Positions 34,678 to 42,567 of a stretch of 47,335 bases of DNA are shown in pieces. Position 1 is the first letter of the stretch; every line of letters starts with the position of its first letter. The stretch is from assembly GCA_046705265.1 (NCBI GenBank), contig JBJKQL010000039.1, positions 1 through 47,335 of the forward strand, in the 5' to 3' direction. The position numbers and the translations under genes were made by a program. The notes under the pieces were generated by a model. The model worked only from the letters and a program-made list of their open reading frames with translations, was not told the origin of the DNA and did not search any database. Source of the stretch: JAJYTL01 sp046705265 (GTDB lineage: Bacteria; Pseudomonadota; Alphaproteobacteria; Ferrovibrionales; Ferrovibrionaceae).

Positions 34678-34799
34678 GCTTGTCTTTCCACTGCGCCACA
34701 GCAAGGCCACACCACATCTGCGCGGCCCGCAAGCGCTCCCTTCGAATGAGGGGAGTACGGTTCACATTTAGAGCCGGATCGACTTCATCCGGCCGAGTC

Positions 34800-35897
34800 C
34801 TAATCCGCGGCGACGCTTTCATCTTCCTCGTTGCTGCGGCCATTAGTGATCGCTGCCGCAACCAAGCCCGCGTTGCGGCGAATATCAGCCTCGATCGTCT
34901 GAGCGATTTCCGGATTGTCCTTGAGGAACTGTTTCGCCGCCTCGCGACCCTGACCAATGCGCTGGCTGTCATACGAGAACCAGGCGCCGGATTTCTCCAC
35001 CACGCCCGCCTTGACGCCAAGATCGATCAGCTCCCCGACCTTCGAAACACCCTCGCCGTACATGATGTCGAACTCGACCACCTTGAAGGGTGGCGCCACC
35101 TTGTTCTTCACCACTTTAACTCGGGTCTGATTACCGACAACCTCGTCTCGATTCTTGATCGCGCCGATGCGGCGAATATCGAGACGGACGGAGGCATAAA
35201 ACTTCAGCGCGTTGCCGCCGGTCGTCGTTTCGGGGTTGCCGAACATGACCCCGATCTTCATGCGAATCTGATTGATGAAGATCACCGTCCCATTTGAACG
35301 CGCGATTGAAGAGGTAAGCTTGCGCAAGGCTTGGCTCATGAGCCGGGCCTGCAAGCCGACATGAGCGTCGCCCATCTCGCCCTCGAGCTCGGCTTGCGGC
35401 ACGAGCGCCGCGACACTATCGATCACCAGCACGTCGATAGCGCCCGAACGCACCAGGGTATCGGCGATCTCCAGCGCCTGTTCGCCGGTGTCGGGCTGGG
35501 AGATCAAAAGATCGTCGATATTGACTCCAAGCTTGCGGGCATAAGCCGCATCTAGCGCGTGTTCGGCATCGATGAAGGCACAGGTGCCGCCCGTGCGCTG
35601 CGCTTCGGCCACCGCATGCAATGCAAGGGTGGTCTTGCCCGAACTCTCTGGCCCATAGATTTCGATGACGCGTCCGCGTGGCAGACCGCCGATTCCGAGG
35701 GCGATGTCGAGCGAGAGCGAACCGGTGGAAATCGCATCGACCTCGACCGCGGTCTCGCGCTGGCCGAGCTTCATCACCGATCCTTTGCCGAAAGCCCGTT
35801 CGATCTGGCCGAGTGCCGCTTCCAGGGCCTTGTTTTTATCCATATTACCGGTCTCGTGGCGGTCTTTCTCGACGACGCGAAAATTGGGCAACGTCAT
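34800..35897 (-). CDS. recA: Recombinase A
   Basis: The 365-residue product is canonical RecA: MDKNKALEAALGQIERAFGKGSVMKLGQ, Walker A GPESSGKTT, the LLISQPDTGEQALEI strand, the L1 and L2 DNA-binding loops (EGEMGDAHVGLQARLMSQALRKL and NQIRMKIGVMFGNPETTTGGNALKFYAS) and an acidic C terminus EEDESVAAD. It catalyses strand exchange and stimulates LexA self-cleavage. ATG 35897 follows AAGGGAGACAGG and gives the short N-terminal extension typical of alphaproteobacteria; the longer frame to 35951 is not supported. An SOS-type promoter lies upstream and a terminator downstream. Confidence 0.98.
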   Translation of the reverse strand: MTLPNFRVVEKDRHETGNMDKNKALEAALGQIERAFGKGSVMKLGQRETAVEVDAISTGSLSLDIALGIGGLPRGRVIEIYGPESSGKTTLALHAVAEAQRTGGTCAFIDAEHALDAAYARKLGVNIDDLLISQPDTGEQALEIADTLVRSGAIDVLVIDSVAALVPQAELEGEMGDAHVGLQARLMSQALRKLTSSIARSNGTVIFINQIRMKIGVMFGNPETTTGGNALKFYASVRLDIRRIGAIKNRDEVVGNQTRVKVVKNKVAPPFKVVEFDIMYGEGVSKVGELIDLGVKAGVVEKSGAWFSYDSQRIGQGREAAKQFLKDNPEIAQTIEADIRRNAGLVAAAITNGRSNEEDESVAAD

Positions 35898-35978
35898 TGC
35901 CTGTCTCCCTTTATCCCATAGCCGATAGGCCGATGCAAACCGAGCAACCAAATCGCGAACGCATCATGCGACGCCGCC

Positions 35979-36008
35979 AATGTACTTGTTTTGTTCTCGT
36001 CTTGACAA
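35979..36008 (-). promoter_or_regulatory. recA promoter with embedded LexA box
   Basis: On the minus strand TTGTCA (36008-36003) and TACATT (35984-35979) are spaced by 18 bases and form a sigma70-like promoter about 80 bases before the recA start. Inside the spacer, GTAC-TTGTTTT-GTTC (35982-35996, plus strand) matches the alphaproteobacterial LexA site GTTC-N7-GTTC with one mismatch. A TTTTGTTCT / AGAACAAAA inverted repeat (35989-35997 and 36008-36016) overlaps it. Bound LexA would block the promoter until DNA damage. Confidence 0.72.
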
Positions 36009-36116
36009 GAACAAAATGACATAGCCCTCATCTATGGAAGACCGCAACATCGGCGGCTGGGATGTGAGCCCCCTGCCAGGATCTCGACGGGCAGAGGAGC
36101 AAACTTATCTAGAATA

Positions 36117-38435
36117 TCACGCCGATTGCACCGGTTCCGGCTGTTCGAGGACTTCCTTCACCTTGCCGGCAAGCTGCTTGAGGCTGAAAGGCTTCGGCAG
36201 GAAACTGAAGTTCACGTCGCGGTCAAGATTACGGCGGAACGCATCTTCGGCATAGCCCGAGATGAAGATGATCTTGATGCGCGGACGAAGCTCGCGCACA
36301 TGCTTGGCAAGTGTCGGCCCATCCATGTTCGGCATCACCACGTCACTGATCAAGACATCGACCGAACCGGCGTGTTCCTGCACTTTCCGCAGCGCCGCTT
36401 CGCCCGAGGCGGCGTCGATCACGCGATAGCCCTTATTGGCGAGGGCCCGGCTGGCGAAGATGCGAACGGCATCCTCATCCTCGACCAAAAGAACCGTCCC
36501 CTTACCGGTAAGATCAGCAGCACGCGGCGGCTCAGCGCTCTCGCTCTCGACCGCCGTCTCCTCGGTCGGCCGGTAACGTGGCAAATAAATATAGAAGGTC
36601 GTGCCTTTGCCCACGACACTGGTGGGAAAGACGAAACCGCCAGTCTGCTTGATGATGCCATAGACGGTCGAAAGACCGAGGCCGGTACCAGCGCCGACCG
36701 GCTTGGTGGTGAAGAACGGCTCGAAGATATTGCTCAGATTTTCCGGTGGAATGCCGCAGCCGGTGTCGATGACCTCGATCAGCACGTATTCGCCGGGCGG
36801 CAGAAGCTCGTGTCCAAGGCGCGTCGATTCCTCCGCCGTGACATTCGCCGTGCGCACGGTAAAGATGCCGCCATTCGGCATCGCGTCACGGGCATTGACC
36901 GCAAGATTGATCACGACCTGCTCGAGCTGCCCCTGGTCCACCTTCACGAGGCCGATGTCGCGGCCGTGAATGAGCTTAAGCTCGATGGTTTCGCCCATCA
37001 GCCGGCGCAGCAGATTGGAGAGTTCGGCGAGAACATCGGTCAGCTCTAGCACTTTGGGTCTCAGTGTCTGCTGGCGGGAGAAGGCAAGAAGTTGGCGCAC
37101 CAGATTGGCTGCCCGATTCGCGTTCTGCTTGATCTGCATGACATCGGCGAAGGATTGATCGCCAGGGGGATGGCGCAGGAGAAGCAGGTCGCAAAAGCCG
37201 ATCATCGCCGTCAGCAGGTTGTTGAAGTCATGCGCGATGCCGCCGGCGAGCTGGCCTACCGCCTGCATCTTCTGGCTCTGCGCGAACTGCAGCTCGAGGT
37301 TCTTCTGCTCGGTCGCATCCATGAGATGTAGGAGAAGGCCGGAAACCCCCGCCACCTCGGGATCGAGGCGGCTGAGATAGATTTGCACAACCCGTTCCGG
37401 GACGCCTGCGAGATGAACCTCGAAAGGTCCGCTTTGCGCGGTCACCGTGGAGAGGCGCGCGATAAGTTCGGCGCGATCGGCCTCGCGCACCAAGCTTTGC
37501 AACTCCCGTCCGCGCCCGCCATCGGCGCTGCCGCCAAGCATGGCGCAGAAGGCGGCATTGACCTCGGTGACGCGATATTCGTCGTCGATCACGACGATAC
37601 CGATCGGCGCGAAATTGAAGAAATGACCGAAATGCGCCTCGGCCTGACTCAAAGCCTTGCGCCAAGCAAGCTCTTGCGTAAGGTCGTGGACGACCGAGCG
37701 ACTCTGCCACGAGCCCCCTTCGCCCGAGGGCACCACGTTCTGAGTGATGCGCACCGGAAGAATGCCTCCGTCACGGCCCCTGAGCTGTGCGACCTCCTGG
37801 TCGGGCGCCCCCTCGACGACGGCGCCCGGTTCGAGGCCGGGAGCGATCACATCGGCGACCATCAGACTGCCGCGCACCAGTTCCTCCGGCGAATATCCGA
37901 GCCAGCCGGCAAGCGTTCCGTTGACGAACTGAAAGCGACCGTGCCGGTCCGCGGAATAGAAGCCGACCGGCGCGGTGTCGATGAAGTCAATGAGCTTTTC
38001 CTGCTCAGCTTCGATTGCGTCCTGCATTTCACGTTCAGCAGTCGCATCTTCGATGCGCCACAGTACGGCGTGTGGCGCACCGCGGATGCTCGCGGCGGAA
38101 ATTCTGAGCCAGCGAGTCGGGGCTTTGGCCTCAATCGGCACCTCTTCGTGGCCTTTGCCGCCGCTCATCGCAAGGCGCTCGATGCGACGCAGCCGCTCAC
38201 TGATCTCGGGATTGGCGGCGATAGCAGCGACGGCAACGGGAGTCGTCGCCACCTCAATATCGAGGAGGCTCATAGCGGCGGCATTGACGTAAAGTACCCT
38301 GCCGCGTTCGCCCGTGATCAACCAACCGGTGGCATCGCCGGCGACCGCGAGGGAAAGCAAATCATCCTCCCGGCCGGCACGAAACGGCGAGCGGCCGAGC
38401 CGCCGGACGGTCGCTGAAAGAAAGTCATGGGCCAT
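36117..38435 (-). CDS. cckA: CckA-like hybrid sensor histidine kinase
   Basis: The 772-residue protein has PAS-like domains at about 30-130, 145-255 and 265-375. The HisKA domain has phospho-accepting His402 in GGIAHDFNNLLTAMIGFCDLLL. The ATPase domain has NARDAM, DTGCGI and GTGLGLSTVYGI. The C-terminal receiver has Asp698 in VLISDVVMPNMDG. The HisKA and receiver sequences are typical of CckA, which in alphaproteobacteria sends phosphate through ChpT to CtrA and CpdR. No N-terminal membrane helices are visible, unlike Caulobacter CckA. It is the last gene behind flgBC-fliEQR-flhB, 54 bases after flhB, so it may be read with the flagellar operon. recA follows on the same strand with its own promoter. 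Confidence 0.88.
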   Translation of the reverse strand: MAHDFLSATVRRLGRSPFRAGREDDLLSLAVAGDATGWLITGERGRVLYVNAAAMSLLDIEVATTPVAVAAIAANPEISERLRRIERLAMSGGKGHEEVPIEAKAPTRWLRISAASIRGAPHAVLWRIEDATAEREMQDAIEAEQEKLIDFIDTAPVGFYSADRHGRFQFVNGTLAGWLGYSPEELVRGSLMVADVIAPGLEPGAVVEGAPDQEVAQLRGRDGGILPVRITQNVVPSGEGGSWQSRSVVHDLTQELAWRKALSQAEAHFGHFFNFAPIGIVVIDDEYRVTEVNAAFCAMLGGSADGGRGRELQSLVREADRAELIARLSTVTAQSGPFEVHLAGVPERVVQIYLSRLDPEVAGVSGLLLHLMDATEQKNLELQFAQSQKMQAVGQLAGGIAHDFNNLLTAMIGFCDLLLLRHPPGDQSFADVMQIKQNANRAANLVRQLLAFSRQQTLRPKVLELTDVLAELSNLLRRLMGETIELKLIHGRDIGLVKVDQGQLEQVVINLAVNARDAMPNGGIFTVRTANVTAEESTRLGHELLPPGEYVLIEVIDTGCGIPPENLSNIFEPFFTTKPVGAGTGLGLSTVYGIIKQTGGFVFPTSVVGKGTTFYIYLPRYRPTEETAVESESAEPPRAADLTGKGTVLLVEDEDAVRIFASRALANKGYRVIDAASGEAALRKVQEHAGSVDVLISDVVMPNMDGPTLAKHVRELRPRIKIIFISGYAEDAFRRNLDRDVNFSFLPKPFSLKQLAGKVKEVLEQPEPVQSA

Positions 38436-38489
38436 GATGTCTCTAGGGCATTTCGAGTCGATGCATCATAACGCAAAGCGCGAAGCGCT

Positions 38490-39584
38490 TCATCCGGACA
38501 TTCGCCGCGCCGCCGGACGGCCGCGATGCTTCAACTTGAGTACGTAGCTGATGACCTCGGCGACGGCGCGATAATGCTCGACCGGGATTTCCTGGTCGAT
38601 CGCGCAAGTCGCAAACAGCGCCCGCGCGAGCGGCGGGTTCTCCACCACCGGGATATCGTTCTCCTCAGCAATCTCGCGAATGCGAAGCGCCACCAGGTTC
38701 TGGCCTTTGGCGAGGACCGTCGGCGCCGACATGGTCTCGGCGTCGTATTTCAGGGCCACCGCATAGTGGGTCGGGTTGGCGACGACGACATCGGCTTTTG
38801 GCACCGCCGCGATCATACGCCGCCGGCCGCGTTCCAGGCGGATCGACCGAATACGAGCGCGTACCAGCGGATCGCCCTCACTCTGCTTGCTCTCTTCGCG
38901 AATCTCCTGCTTCGACATCCGCATCTTCCGCGTGAAGCTCCAGCGTTGATAGGCGAAGTCGGCAGCGGCGATGAGCGCCATGACGGAAAGCACCGTGGCG
39001 AAGAGCAGCAACACCATGTGAAGCATAAGCCCGAGCAGCGGCTTCATGCCGAGCCCGACCGTGCGTGGGAGTTTCTGCAACTCCGGCCATAGCACACGAA
39101 CCGCAACGCCGCCGACAATCAAAAGCTTGATTAGGCTCTTACCGGTCTCCATCAGCCCGGACCAGGAGAAGATCCGCTGCAGGCCCGCGATCGGCGTGAG
39201 GCGCATCAGGTCCGGCACCAAGACTTCGAGCGAAAAGATCGGCCGATGCTGGATCACCGTGCCAAGAAGCGCGACAACCATTTGCACGAGAAAGACTGGA
39301 ATCAGAATCTCCGCGGCGAAGACCATGAGATGATGCGTAAGCATCACCAAACTTCCCGCATCGACCGGGATGTCTTCGGGCGAAGTAAGGAAAATGGCGA
39401 GCCCGTGTGCCAGCCGCGTCGTGACGCTGGTGGCAAAAATCGAGATCACCAGTACCGTACCAAGCAGTCCGAACCACGACGAAACGTCCGGGCTCTTGGT
39501 AACGTCGCCTTTCTCCGCAGCGTCCTCGAGGCGTCGTGCGGTCGGTTCTTCGGTTTTTTGGGATTTATCCTGATCGTCAGCCAT
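38490..39584 (-). CDS. flhB: Flagellar export apparatus protein FlhB
   Basis: The 364-residue product starts KSQKTEEPTARRLEDAAEKG, the conserved FlhB N terminus. It has four membrane segments up to about residue 212 and a cytoplasmic domain with the self-cleavage site NPTH at 270-273, where FlhB cuts between Asn and Pro to switch export from rod/hook to filament substrates. It sits ten bases after fliR. The NPTH motif and length are normal, so it should be functional. Confidence 0.97.
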   Translation of the reverse strand: MADDQDKSQKTEEPTARRLEDAAEKGDVTKSPDVSSWFGLLGTVLVISIFATSVTTRLAHGLAIFLTSPEDIPVDAGSLVMLTHHLMVFAAEILIPVFLVQMVVALLGTVIQHRPIFSLEVLVPDLMRLTPIAGLQRIFSWSGLMETGKSLIKLLIVGGVAVRVLWPELQKLPRTVGLGMKPLLGLMLHMVLLLFATVLSVMALIAAADFAYQRWSFTRKMRMSKQEIREESKQSEGDPLVRARIRSIRLERGRRRMIAAVPKADVVVANPTHYAVALKYDAETMSAPTVLAKGQNLVALRIREIAEENDIPVVENPPLARALFATCAIDQEIPVEHYRAVAEVISYVLKLKHRGRPAARRMSG

Positions 39585-39593
39585 GGCACATCC

Positions 39594-40355
39594 TCATCGC
39601 ACCACAAAGGGCGCGAGGCTCGACTGGTAGTAGTCGATAAACCAAGTCATGCCAATTCCAATAGTGCCGAGGAACAGGATCAAGGCGCCGAGAATCTGCG
39701 CCGGCATCGAGATGAAGGCAATTTGCGCCTGCGGCATAAGACGATTGACGGCGCCGATGGCGACGCTAAAAACCAAGCCGTAAACGATGAACGGCGCCGC
39801 GATTTGGATGCCGATACGAAAGGCGCCCGCCACCATGATCGTCGCCATATGGGCGAAATCGCCTAACGGCGGTAGCTCGCCGACTGGAAACAGGTGATAG
39901 GAATCGGCGATCGCCCGAAGCATTAGAAGGTCCAGGTTGGTGACGAAAATCAGCACCAGGCCGACGAACCCGAGCATACTCGCCAAGAGGGCGCTTTGCG
40001 CCGACTGCGTAGGATCGAAGAACGCGCCGAAGCCGAGGCCGCTTTGGAATGCCATTACGCTGCCGGCGACCTGCAGAGCCGAAAGGGCGAGACGGCCGAT
40101 GCCACCAAGCAGAAGACCGATGAGTATCTCTCCGAAAATCAACGGGACGAGCGCGAGCGGCTGCGCCGGCATGGCTGGAATTTCACCCCGCACCAGCGAG
40201 AACAGCAAGAGGCTGACCAGCAAAGCGAGAGCTATGCGCACCCTCGGGCTTACGGAGCTCTCGCCGATGCCGGGCGCCAGCATCAACACGGCACCAACAC
40301 GGCTTAGAACGATGAGAAAGGCATAAAGCGTTGCCGGAACGACCTGCTCCAGCAT
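39594..40355 (-). CDS. fliR: Flagellar biosynthetic protein FliR
   Basis: The 253-residue product has about six hydrophobic segments and the FliR landmarks LSRVGAVLMLAPGIGESSVSPRVRIALALLVSLLL and FGEILIGLLLGG. FliR forms the export gate core with FliP and FliQ in the basal body. It starts three bases after the fliQ stop and precedes flhB, the usual order. Confidence 0.96.
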   Translation of the reverse strand: MLEQVVPATLYAFLIVLSRVGAVLMLAPGIGESSVSPRVRIALALLVSLLLFSLVRGEIPAMPAQPLALVPLIFGEILIGLLLGGIGRLALSALQVAGSVMAFQSGLGFGAFFDPTQSAQSALLASMLGFVGLVLIFVTNLDLLMLRAIADSYHLFPVGELPPLGDFAHMATIMVAGAFRIGIQIAAPFIVYGLVFSVAIGAVNRLMPQAQIAFISMPAQILGALILFLGTIGIGMTWFIDYYQSSLAPFVVR

Positions 40356-40358
40356 TGT

Positions 40359-40625
40359 TCAGTGCAGGCTCGCGATCCGTGCCGCGATTTGGTTCATGAA
40401 GTCGCTCAGATTCGACATCATGAAGGGAAGAAAGATAAGGATTGCCGCAAACATGGCGAGAATCTTCGGGATGAATGCGAGCGTCATCTCCTGCACCTGG
40501 GTAACGGCCTGCACGACCGATATCAGCAGGCCGACCCCCAACCCGACGAGCATCGCCGGTCCGGCGGTTTCGATCAGCACCCAGATCGCGGACCGCGCGA
40601 TCGAGATTACTTCCCCCTGGCTCAT
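40359..40625 (-). CDS. fliQ: Flagellar biosynthetic protein FliQ
   Basis: The 88-residue protein has two membrane helices and typical FliQ sequence (AIWVLIETAGPAMLVGLGVGLLISVVQAVTQVQEMTLAFIPKI). It is part of the FliPQR export gate. It lies between fliE and fliR; fliP is not in the window. Confidence 0.96.
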   Translation of the reverse strand: MSQGEVISIARSAIWVLIETAGPAMLVGLGVGLLISVVQAVTQVQEMTLAFIPKILAMFAAILIFLPFMMSNLSDFMNQIAARIASLH

Positions 40626-40636
40626 ACCGCTCCGCC

Positions 40637-40957
40637 TCAGATCGGCATGTTAATGATGGTATTGTAGGCGGTAACGACGCGGTCGCGGATCGCGACGACG
40701 GTATTCAATGTCACTTCCGCCTGATTCACCGCGGCAGCGAGATCGGGGAGCGAGGCCTTGCCGGCGATCGCCTGCATCGCCATTGTCTGTTCCTTGTTGC
40801 CGGCGGCGGCGGCGCCGGTCAGAGCGTCGCCGAGCAGGGCCGAAAAGCTCTGGCCGTCGAGAACATCGCCCTTGCCCTGCCCCGGCGAACCACCCTGAGC
40901 GGCGTTGCCGAGTGCCTTGGCATAGGCGAGCGAGGCTTGAATCGCGCGCATGTCCAT
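40637..40957 (-). CDS. fliE: Flagellar hook-basal body complex protein FliE
   Basis: The 106-residue product has the C-terminal helices conserved in FliE (LPDLAAAVNQAEVTLNTVVAIRDRVVTAYNTIINMPI) and a Gly/Gln-rich N-terminal part. FliE joins the MS ring to the proximal rod. It stands 13 bases after flgC and 11 before fliQ in the operon. Confidence 0.94.
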   Translation of the reverse strand: MDMRAIQASLAYAKALGNAAQGGSPGQGKGDVLDGQSFSALLGDALTGAAAAGNKEQTMAMQAIAGKASLPDLAAAVNQAEVTLNTVVAIRDRVVTAYNTIINMPI

Positions 40958-40970
40958 GGCCGTGATCCTT

Positions 40971-41378
40971 CTACTGCAGCATGTTGACGGTTTGCATCAA
41001 CATGGTCTTAGCGGCGTCGACCGCCGACATGTTCGCCATGTATGAGCGTTCCGCTTCGCGTAGATCGACCATTTCGATCAAAGGGTTGACGTTTGGCAAC
41101 TTGACGTAACCCTCGGCGTTGGCGGCCGGGTTGCTCGGCTCGTAGCGTAACGGAAACGGCGAAGGATCGGTGCTGACCCCCGCGACCTGCACCACATCGG
41201 CACCAACCTGCTTGCTGAAATGGTCCTTGAAGCTCACCACTTGGCGGCGATAGGGATCGCCGCCCGGCGTCAAGGCGGTGGAATTCGCATTGGCGAGATT
41301 CTCCGAAATTACCTTGATGCGCTCGTCCTGGGCCGTCATGCCCGAGGCCGCAATCGTCATCGAACCAAATAAATCCAT
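40971..41378 (-). CDS. flgC: Flagellar proximal rod protein FlgC
   Basis: The 135-residue product shows the N-terminal rod signature MTIAASGMTAQDERIKVISENLANANST and the C-terminal YVKLPNVNPLIEMVDLREAERSYMANMSAVDAAKTMLMQTVNML coiled segment. The ATG at 41378 is preferred over 41399 because GGGGAGGG lies five bases before it and rod proteins begin MDLFG. It follows flgB by 47 bases. Confidence 0.96.
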   Translation of the reverse strand: MDLFGSMTIAASGMTAQDERIKVISENLANANSTALTPGGDPYRRQVVSFKDHFSKQVGADVVQVAGVSTDPSPFPLRYEPSNPAANAEGYVKLPNVNPLIEMVDLREAERSYMANMSAVDAAKTMLMQTVNMLQ

Positions 41379-41425
41379 AAAAACCCTCCCCTGGCTCATG
41401 GAAACGGCGGTTACCCGCTCACGGC

Positions 41426-41848
41426 CTAAGGCGTGCCGATGGCGGTATTGATCATCTTGACCTGCGCCGTGTAGAGTTTGCTCGCGGCGGCGTAATCGAT
41501 CTGGGTTTCGGCGAGCTTCATCATCTGGTTTTCGACGACGACGCCGTTGCCGGTTGGCGAGGTCTCGGCGTCCGGATTCGGCTGCTGCAAGGCAAACCCC
41601 CCTTGTGCCGAGGCCGGTACAATATCGTTCGGAGCAGTCACGGCCATGGCCAACGGCCCGGCAGGCGTCGGCGCCGAGGGTTCGCTTTCATGCAAAAATG
41701 ATTTAAAATTTAATGGCTTAAGGTCTCGCGGCTGATATCCGGGCGTATCCGCATTGGCGATATTTTCGGACAGCACACGCTGGCGCGCCGCGAGCCAGTT
41801 CATGCGCTCGAGCAAGGCGGAAAAAAGTGGAATCTTGCCAAACTCCAT
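41426..41848 (-). CDS. flgB: Flagellar basal-body rod protein FlgB
   Basis: The 140-residue protein has FSALLERMNWLAARQRVLSENIANADTPGYQPRDLKPLNF, the FlgB N terminus, and a C-terminal helix MMKLAETQIDYAAASKLYTAQVKMINTAIG. It is the first gene of flgB-flgC-fliE-fliQ-fliR-flhB. AAGGAGG lies twelve bases before the ATG, a little far. A CtrA-type box stands 43 bases upstream of the start. Confidence 0.96.
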   Translation of the reverse strand: MEFGKIPLFSALLERMNWLAARQRVLSENIANADTPGYQPRDLKPLNFKSFLHESEPSAPTPAGPLAMAVTAPNDIVPASAQGGFALQQPNPDAETSPTGNGVVVENQMMKLAETQIDYAAASKLYTAQVKMINTAIGTP

Positions 41849-41891
41849 GGCGGTCTGCCGGCCTCCTTGCTGTCATTGTGGCGGTAGAGGC

Positions 41892-41907
41892 TTAACAAGA
41901 GGTTAAC
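41892..41907. promoter_or_regulatory. CtrA-type binding box upstream of flgB
   Basis: TTAA (41892-41895), seven bases CAAGAGG, and TTAAC (41903-41907) match the full CtrA consensus TTAA-N7-TTAAC exactly. The minus strand also reads TTAA-N7-TTAA. It lies 43 bases upstream of the flgB start, a position where CtrA could control the flagellar operon. CtrA control of class II flagellar genes is well known in alphaproteobacteria. Confidence 0.75.
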
Positions 41908-42429
41908 CACAGGTATTGATTTTATTGGGCTTTTCGGTCTCGGTGGGGCAATTAGGCACAAGGAATTTCAAGGACTTACCAGAGCGGCCCGCCGAAAAGT
42001 CCAACGCGCCAAAAGCCGATCGACGGGCTCACATCAACAGACGGGAAGACTGCCGCCGCCCTTCTGCAACCGCCTCAGCAAGGCAGGAACCCACGCCAAC
42101 ATCCCGCCGTGCCGTGCCGCCGGTTTGTCAGGTGCCCGCCGTAACAACGAGCGTCGCGCCAATCCTCACTCACCCAAGACGCCGGCCGATCCAAACAGCC
42201 CAACCACCACTTTAAAGCCGCTCGGCACGGCAACCCAAGCCGCAGCCGTTCGCAAGCCCGCCGCGACCATATCTCGCCCTTCACCTAACCGGTCGCGGAA
42301 CCCAAGGGGGCAAACCTGCCCCCGTCCTCTCCAGCACCGGCTGTCGCTCTCGAACAGCGATCCCCGGCGGCGCCGTTCTGCTGACGAACGGACGCTGACA
42401 GGGGACAGGACGATACCCCTTCTCCCCGC
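41908..42429. other. Low-complexity intergenic region at the island border
   Basis: About 520 bases of C-, A- and G-rich DNA whose frames are Pro-, Ser- and Arg-rich in every reading, including one from 42125 to 42556 that looks non-biological. It separates the flagellar operon from the recombinase genes and probably contains the left junction of the island. I could not find a matching direct or inverted repeat by eye. Confidence 0.5.
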
Positions 42430-42567
42430 ATGCCGATTCTCTACCTCGGACCACCGGGCTGCGGAAAAACCGCCAAACAGCCCAATCAAAACCACCCCCA
42501 ACCAATCACCACGAGACGCTTCGTCGTCGTCGTCGACACCATCATCAACGAGGTAAACAATGTCTAA
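42430..42567 (+). CDS. 45-residue ORF with a P-loop motif
   Basis: From ATG 42430 the frame reads MPILYLGPPGCGKTAKQ, a textbook Walker A (GPPGCGKT at 7-14) behind a hydrophobic strand, as at the start of many AAA+ ATPases. It ends after 45 residues with no Walker B. The stop at 42565-42567 overlaps the recombinase start at 42560. It may be a coincidence, a truncated ATPase remnant or a leader peptide. The surrounding frames look like junk, and no ribosome site is clear. Confidence 0.25.
   Translation: MPILYLGPPGCGKTAKQPNQNHPQPITTRRFVVVVDTIINEVNNV

Noticed and set aside
42125..42556. 143-codon frame before the recombinase
   Set aside because: Pro/Ser/Arg-rich low complexity with no domain, in a region where all frames look alike.
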